A stretch of DNA of 7,846 nucleotides from Acidobacteriota bacterium (lineage in GTDB: Bacteria; Acidobacteriota; Terriglobia; Terriglobales; Acidobacteriaceae), in assembly GCA_003225655.1 (NCBI GenBank), contig QIAW01000634.1:1-7846 (forward strand). The letters run 5' to 3'. The notes below the pieces were generated by a model. The model saw nothing but the letters and a program-made list of their open reading frames with translations, searched no databases and was not told the origin of the DNA. Positions 5,797 through 7,846 of this stretch are shown here, one piece after another. Every line of letters starts with the position of its first letter. Position 1 is the first letter of the stretch. Both the position numbers and the translations under genes were made by a program.

Positions 5797-6069
5797 ATGC
5801 CAACCCAATGCACTCATCTCGATCAGATCAAGTTCACCAGCACCAGCAAACATGTTTGCGAGGACTGCATCAAGACCGGCGACAACTGGGTGCACCTGCG
5901 CCTGTGCCTTACTTGCGGCCACGTGGGGTGCTGTGACTCTTCAAAAAACAAACACGCAACCAAACACTACCGTAGTGCAGGGCATCCTCTGGTGCGCTCC
6001 ATCGAGCCGGGCGAGCGCTGGATGTGGTGCTATGCCGATGAGATCGAGCCGGGCGAGCTGCCTAAGTAA
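5797..6069 (+). CDS. UBP-type zinc finger domain protein
   Basis: A 90-residue protein that is essentially one UBP-type (ZnF-UBP/PAZ) zinc finger. Seen: C5-x-H7, C21-x-x-C24, C37-x-x-C40, C45/C46, H53, H57 and H63, in the family's order, with the typical W-V-H-L-R-L-C-L-T-C-G-H-V-G-C-C stretch and N-K-H-A-T-K-H-Y-x-x-x-G-H-P-L. A closing W-C-Y-A-D-E (77-82) corresponds to the aromatic/acidic strand near the ligand pocket. In eukaryotic deubiquitinases this domain grips the free C-terminal diglycine of ubiquitin; the ligand of stand-alone bacterial copies is unknown. It is cytosolic, with no signal or membrane segment. It lies 41 bases after the membrane protein gene and 59 before the cNMP/oxidoreductase fusion, a pairing I recall from other bacteria without being able to verify it here. 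That suggests the two act together. Confidence 0.88.
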   Translation: MPTQCTHLDQIKFTSTSKHVCEDCIKTGDNWVHLRLCLTCGHVGCCDSSKNKHATKHYRSAGHPLVRSIEPGERWMWCYADEIEPGELPK

Positions 6070-6128
6070 CAACGGCGCTGGAATAACCTCTTTTTTTTCA
6101 GCTTGCAACCTGAGAAGGACAATTTTTC

Positions 6129-7802
6129 ATGAACACGGTAATCCCCGAGTCGGCGTCAATTCCACGCGAACGGCACGAGCAGATGTTCCCCAGGCTCAGC
6201 CCGGCGCAGATCGCCCGCGTCTCGGCGCATGGTACGAGGCGCTTTGCCGAGCGCGGAGAAATTCTAATCGACCAGGGCGAGCCAACGAGGCGTTTCTTTC
6301 TCGTGCTCAGCGGCAAGATAGAGATCCTGCGTCCCAGCGGGGGAGAGCTCATCGTGGTTCACGAAGCCGGGCAGTTCGCCGGCGATGTTCACATGCTCTC
6401 AGGCCGCAATAGCGTGGTGCGCGCCCGCATGGCCGAAGCCGGAGAGATCATCGAGGTTGACCGCGAGGATCTGCGAAGCCTGGTGCAGACCGACAGCGAG
6501 CTCAGCGACATTTTGATGCGTGCCTTCATATTGCGCCGCGTGGAGCTGATTGCCCGCGGGCTGGGGGACGTTATCCTGCTGGGCTCGAGCCATTCCGCCG
6601 GCACGCTGCGTATCAAGGAATTCCTCATGCGCAACGGCCATCCCTACTCGTACATCGACCTGGAGCGCGATGCCAGCGCGCAGGAGTTCCTTGATCGCTT
6701 TCAGGTAAAGGTGGAAGAAATCCCGGTCGTCATCTGCCGGGGAAAGCAGGTGCTTCGCAATCCGACCAACCAGCAGGTGGCCGATTGCCTGGGCTTCAAT
6801 GAAGCCATTGATAAGACCCATGTGCGCGACGTGATTGTCGTTGGCGCTGGTCCGGCTGGACTCGCGGCTGCTGTTTACGCGGCTTCCGAAGGCCTCGACG
6901 TGCTGGTGCTGGAAACCAATGCTCCCGGAGGCCAGGCGGGCTCAAGCTCCAAGATAGAAAACTATCTTGGTTTTCCCACCGGCATTTCCGGCCAGGAATT
7001 GGCTGGCCGCGCCAATGTGCAGGCCCAGAAGTTCGGGGCCCAGGTGCTCATTTCCCGCGCTGCCACTCGGCTGCTCTGCGAGCACAAACCCTACGCGGTT
7101 GAGATTGAAGGCGGCGTGCGGCTGGCTGGCCGCGCCGTCATCATGGCCATGGGAGCCGAATACCGCAGGCTGCCACTCGATAACCTATCGCGTTTTGAAG
7201 GTACCGGAATCTATTACGGAGCGACTTTCATCGAGGCCCAGCTTTGTGAAGGGGATGAAGTAGTTGTGGTTGGCGGAGGAAACTCTGCAGGGCAGGCCGC
7301 CGTATTCCTGGCACAGAAGGCAAAACGTGTGCACATGCTGGTTAGGGCAGACGGGCTGGCCGAGACCATGTCCAGGTATCTGATTCGGCGCATCGAGGAA
7401 AACCCTGTGATCGAGCTGCGGACCCATACGGAAATCACAGCCCTTGATGGCGGCGACCAGCTTGAACGCATCTGCTGGCGCAATACCAAGACCGGCGAGG
7501 TTGAAGCCCGCAACATTCAGCATCTCTTCCTGATGACCGGAGCTACCCCTAATACCGGGTGGCTGAACAGCTGCCTCGCCTTGGACGACAAGGGATTCAT
7601 CAAAACGGGGCTTGACCTGCAACCTGAAGAGCTTACGGCGGCCCACTGGCCGCTCACCCGTCCACCGTTATTGTTCGAAACCAGCCTGCCCGGCGTGTTC
7701 GCGGTGGGGGACGTCCGCTCCGGCAATATTAAGCGTGTTGCCTCGGCGGTGGGAGAGGGCTCCATTGCCGTCCGCCTGGTGCATCAGGTGCTTGCGGAAT
7801 AA
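6129..7802 (+). CDS. cyclic-nucleotide-binding-like / glutaredoxin-fold / thioredoxin-reductase-like fusion lacking redox cysteines
   Basis: A 557-residue cytosolic protein in three parts. Residues about 15-135 form a cNMP-binding (CAP/CRP effector) domain: ERGEILIDQGE, FFLVLSGKIEIL, and a phosphate-cassette region FAGDVHMLSGRNSVVRARM. That cassette departs from the usual F-G-E-x-x-L-L...R-x-A, so the ligand is uncertain. Residues about 145-222 form a glutaredoxin-like fold (DVILLGSSHSAGT, then EEIPVVICRG with the cis-proline strand) in which Ser and Ala stand where C-x-x-C would be. Residues 232-557 resemble thioredoxin reductase: FAD loop GAGPAG (240-244 region), NAPGGQAG, NADPH loop GGGNSAG (382-388), and the C-terminal FAD motif VFAVGDVRSGNIKRVASAVGEGS. 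The C-A-T-C of true reductases is replaced by G364-A-T-F367. Start ATG 6129 follows AAGGA at 6115-6119. It may be an FAD/NAD(P)H sensor or an oxidoreductase acting on another acceptor. Confidence 0.88.
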   Translation: MNTVIPESASIPRERHEQMFPRLSPAQIARVSAHGTRRFAERGEILIDQGEPTRRFFLVLSGKIEILRPSGGELIVVHEAGQFAGDVHMLSGRNSVVRARMAEAGEIIEVDREDLRSLVQTDSELSDILMRAFILRRVELIARGLGDVILLGSSHSAGTLRIKEFLMRNGHPYSYIDLERDASAQEFLDRFQVKVEEIPVVICRGKQVLRNPTNQQVADCLGFNEAIDKTHVRDVIVVGAGPAGLAAAVYAASEGLDVLVLETNAPGGQAGSSSKIENYLGFPTGISGQELAGRANVQAQKFGAQVLISRAATRLLCEHKPYAVEIEGGVRLAGRAVIMAMGAEYRRLPLDNLSRFEGTGIYYGATFIEAQLCEGDEVVVVGGGNSAGQAAVFLAQKAKRVHMLVRADGLAETMSRYLIRRIEENPVIELRTHTEITALDGGDQLERICWRNTKTGEVEARNIQHLFLMTGATPNTGWLNSCLALDDKGFIKTGLDLQPEELTAAHWPLTRPPLLFETSLPGVFAVGDVRSGNIKRVASAVGEGSIAVRLVHQVLAE

Positions 7803-7825
7803 AAGAGCACCCCGGTTACCAGAAA

Positions 7826-7841
7826 GTAAGTGGCCACTTAC
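7826..7841. promoter_or_regulatory. perfect 16-bp palindrome, possible operator
   Basis: GTAAGTGGCCACTTAC is a perfect dyad centred between 7833 and 7834, located 23 bases after the oxidoreductase stop. With no loop, and no T-run visible before the window ends, it looks more like a dimeric-repressor binding site for a downstream gene than a terminator. The downstream gene lies outside the window, so the role is a guess. Confidence 0.45.
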
Positions 7842-7846
7842 AAATA

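Noticed and set aside
6091..6098. T8 run as a rho-independent terminator between the zinc finger and oxidoreductase genes
   Set aside because: No GC-rich hairpin precedes it; the nearby bases do not pair well.

Overview
This window looks like chromosomal DNA from a soil-type member of the Acidobacteriota (Koribacter/Terriglobia-like). That assignment is an inference from gene content and protein style: neighbouring ispD and ispF, a secreted M14 peptidase, and a cNMP-binding/thioredoxin-reductase-like fusion beside a UBP zinc finger. It was not checked by any search. Most of the window is moderately GC-rich. The exceptions are a visibly AT-richer patch between ispD and ispF and a less GC-rich orphan gene near 4.0-4.5 kb.

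Layout. Positions 24-404 (minus strand) hold a gamma-glutamylcyclotransferase-like gene. A short spacer with a tandem heptamer repeat separates it from a divergent plus-strand run. That run starts with ispD (491-1187), whose reading frame is broken near position 950, and continues with ispF (1667-2185). The two methylerythritol-phosphate (MEP) pathway genes are split by a 460-bp cassette: a GxxExxY-family (PD-(D/E)XK nuclease-fold) ORF enclosed by 29-bp inverted repeats. A secreted zinc carboxypeptidase (2190-4031, TTG start) follows four bases after ispF. Next come a short unrecognised gene with a probable broken 3' end (4036-4485, remnant to 4552), a multi-pass GT-C-type membrane protein that may be translated from a leaderless mRNA (4640-5755), a 90-residue UBP-type zinc finger protein (5797-6069), and a three-part cNMP-binding / glutaredoxin-fold / pyridine nucleotide-disulfide reductase-like protein (6129-7802). 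The window ends in a perfect 16-bp palindrome.

How the genes fit together. IspD and IspF catalyse two steps of the MEP isoprenoid pathway, and the M14 gene is probably co-transcribed with ispF. The zinc finger and the large oxidoreductase-like protein form a second unit. The oxidoreductase has lost the redox cysteines from both its glutaredoxin-like and its thioredoxin-reductase-like parts, so it is unlikely to be an ordinary disulfide reductase. The most unusual structures are the inverted-repeat GxxExxY cassette, whose right repeat encodes the end of the protein and abuts the ispF start region, and the cysteine-less oxidoreductase paired with a ubiquitin-binding-type zinc finger. Every gap between genes is shorter than 300 bases.
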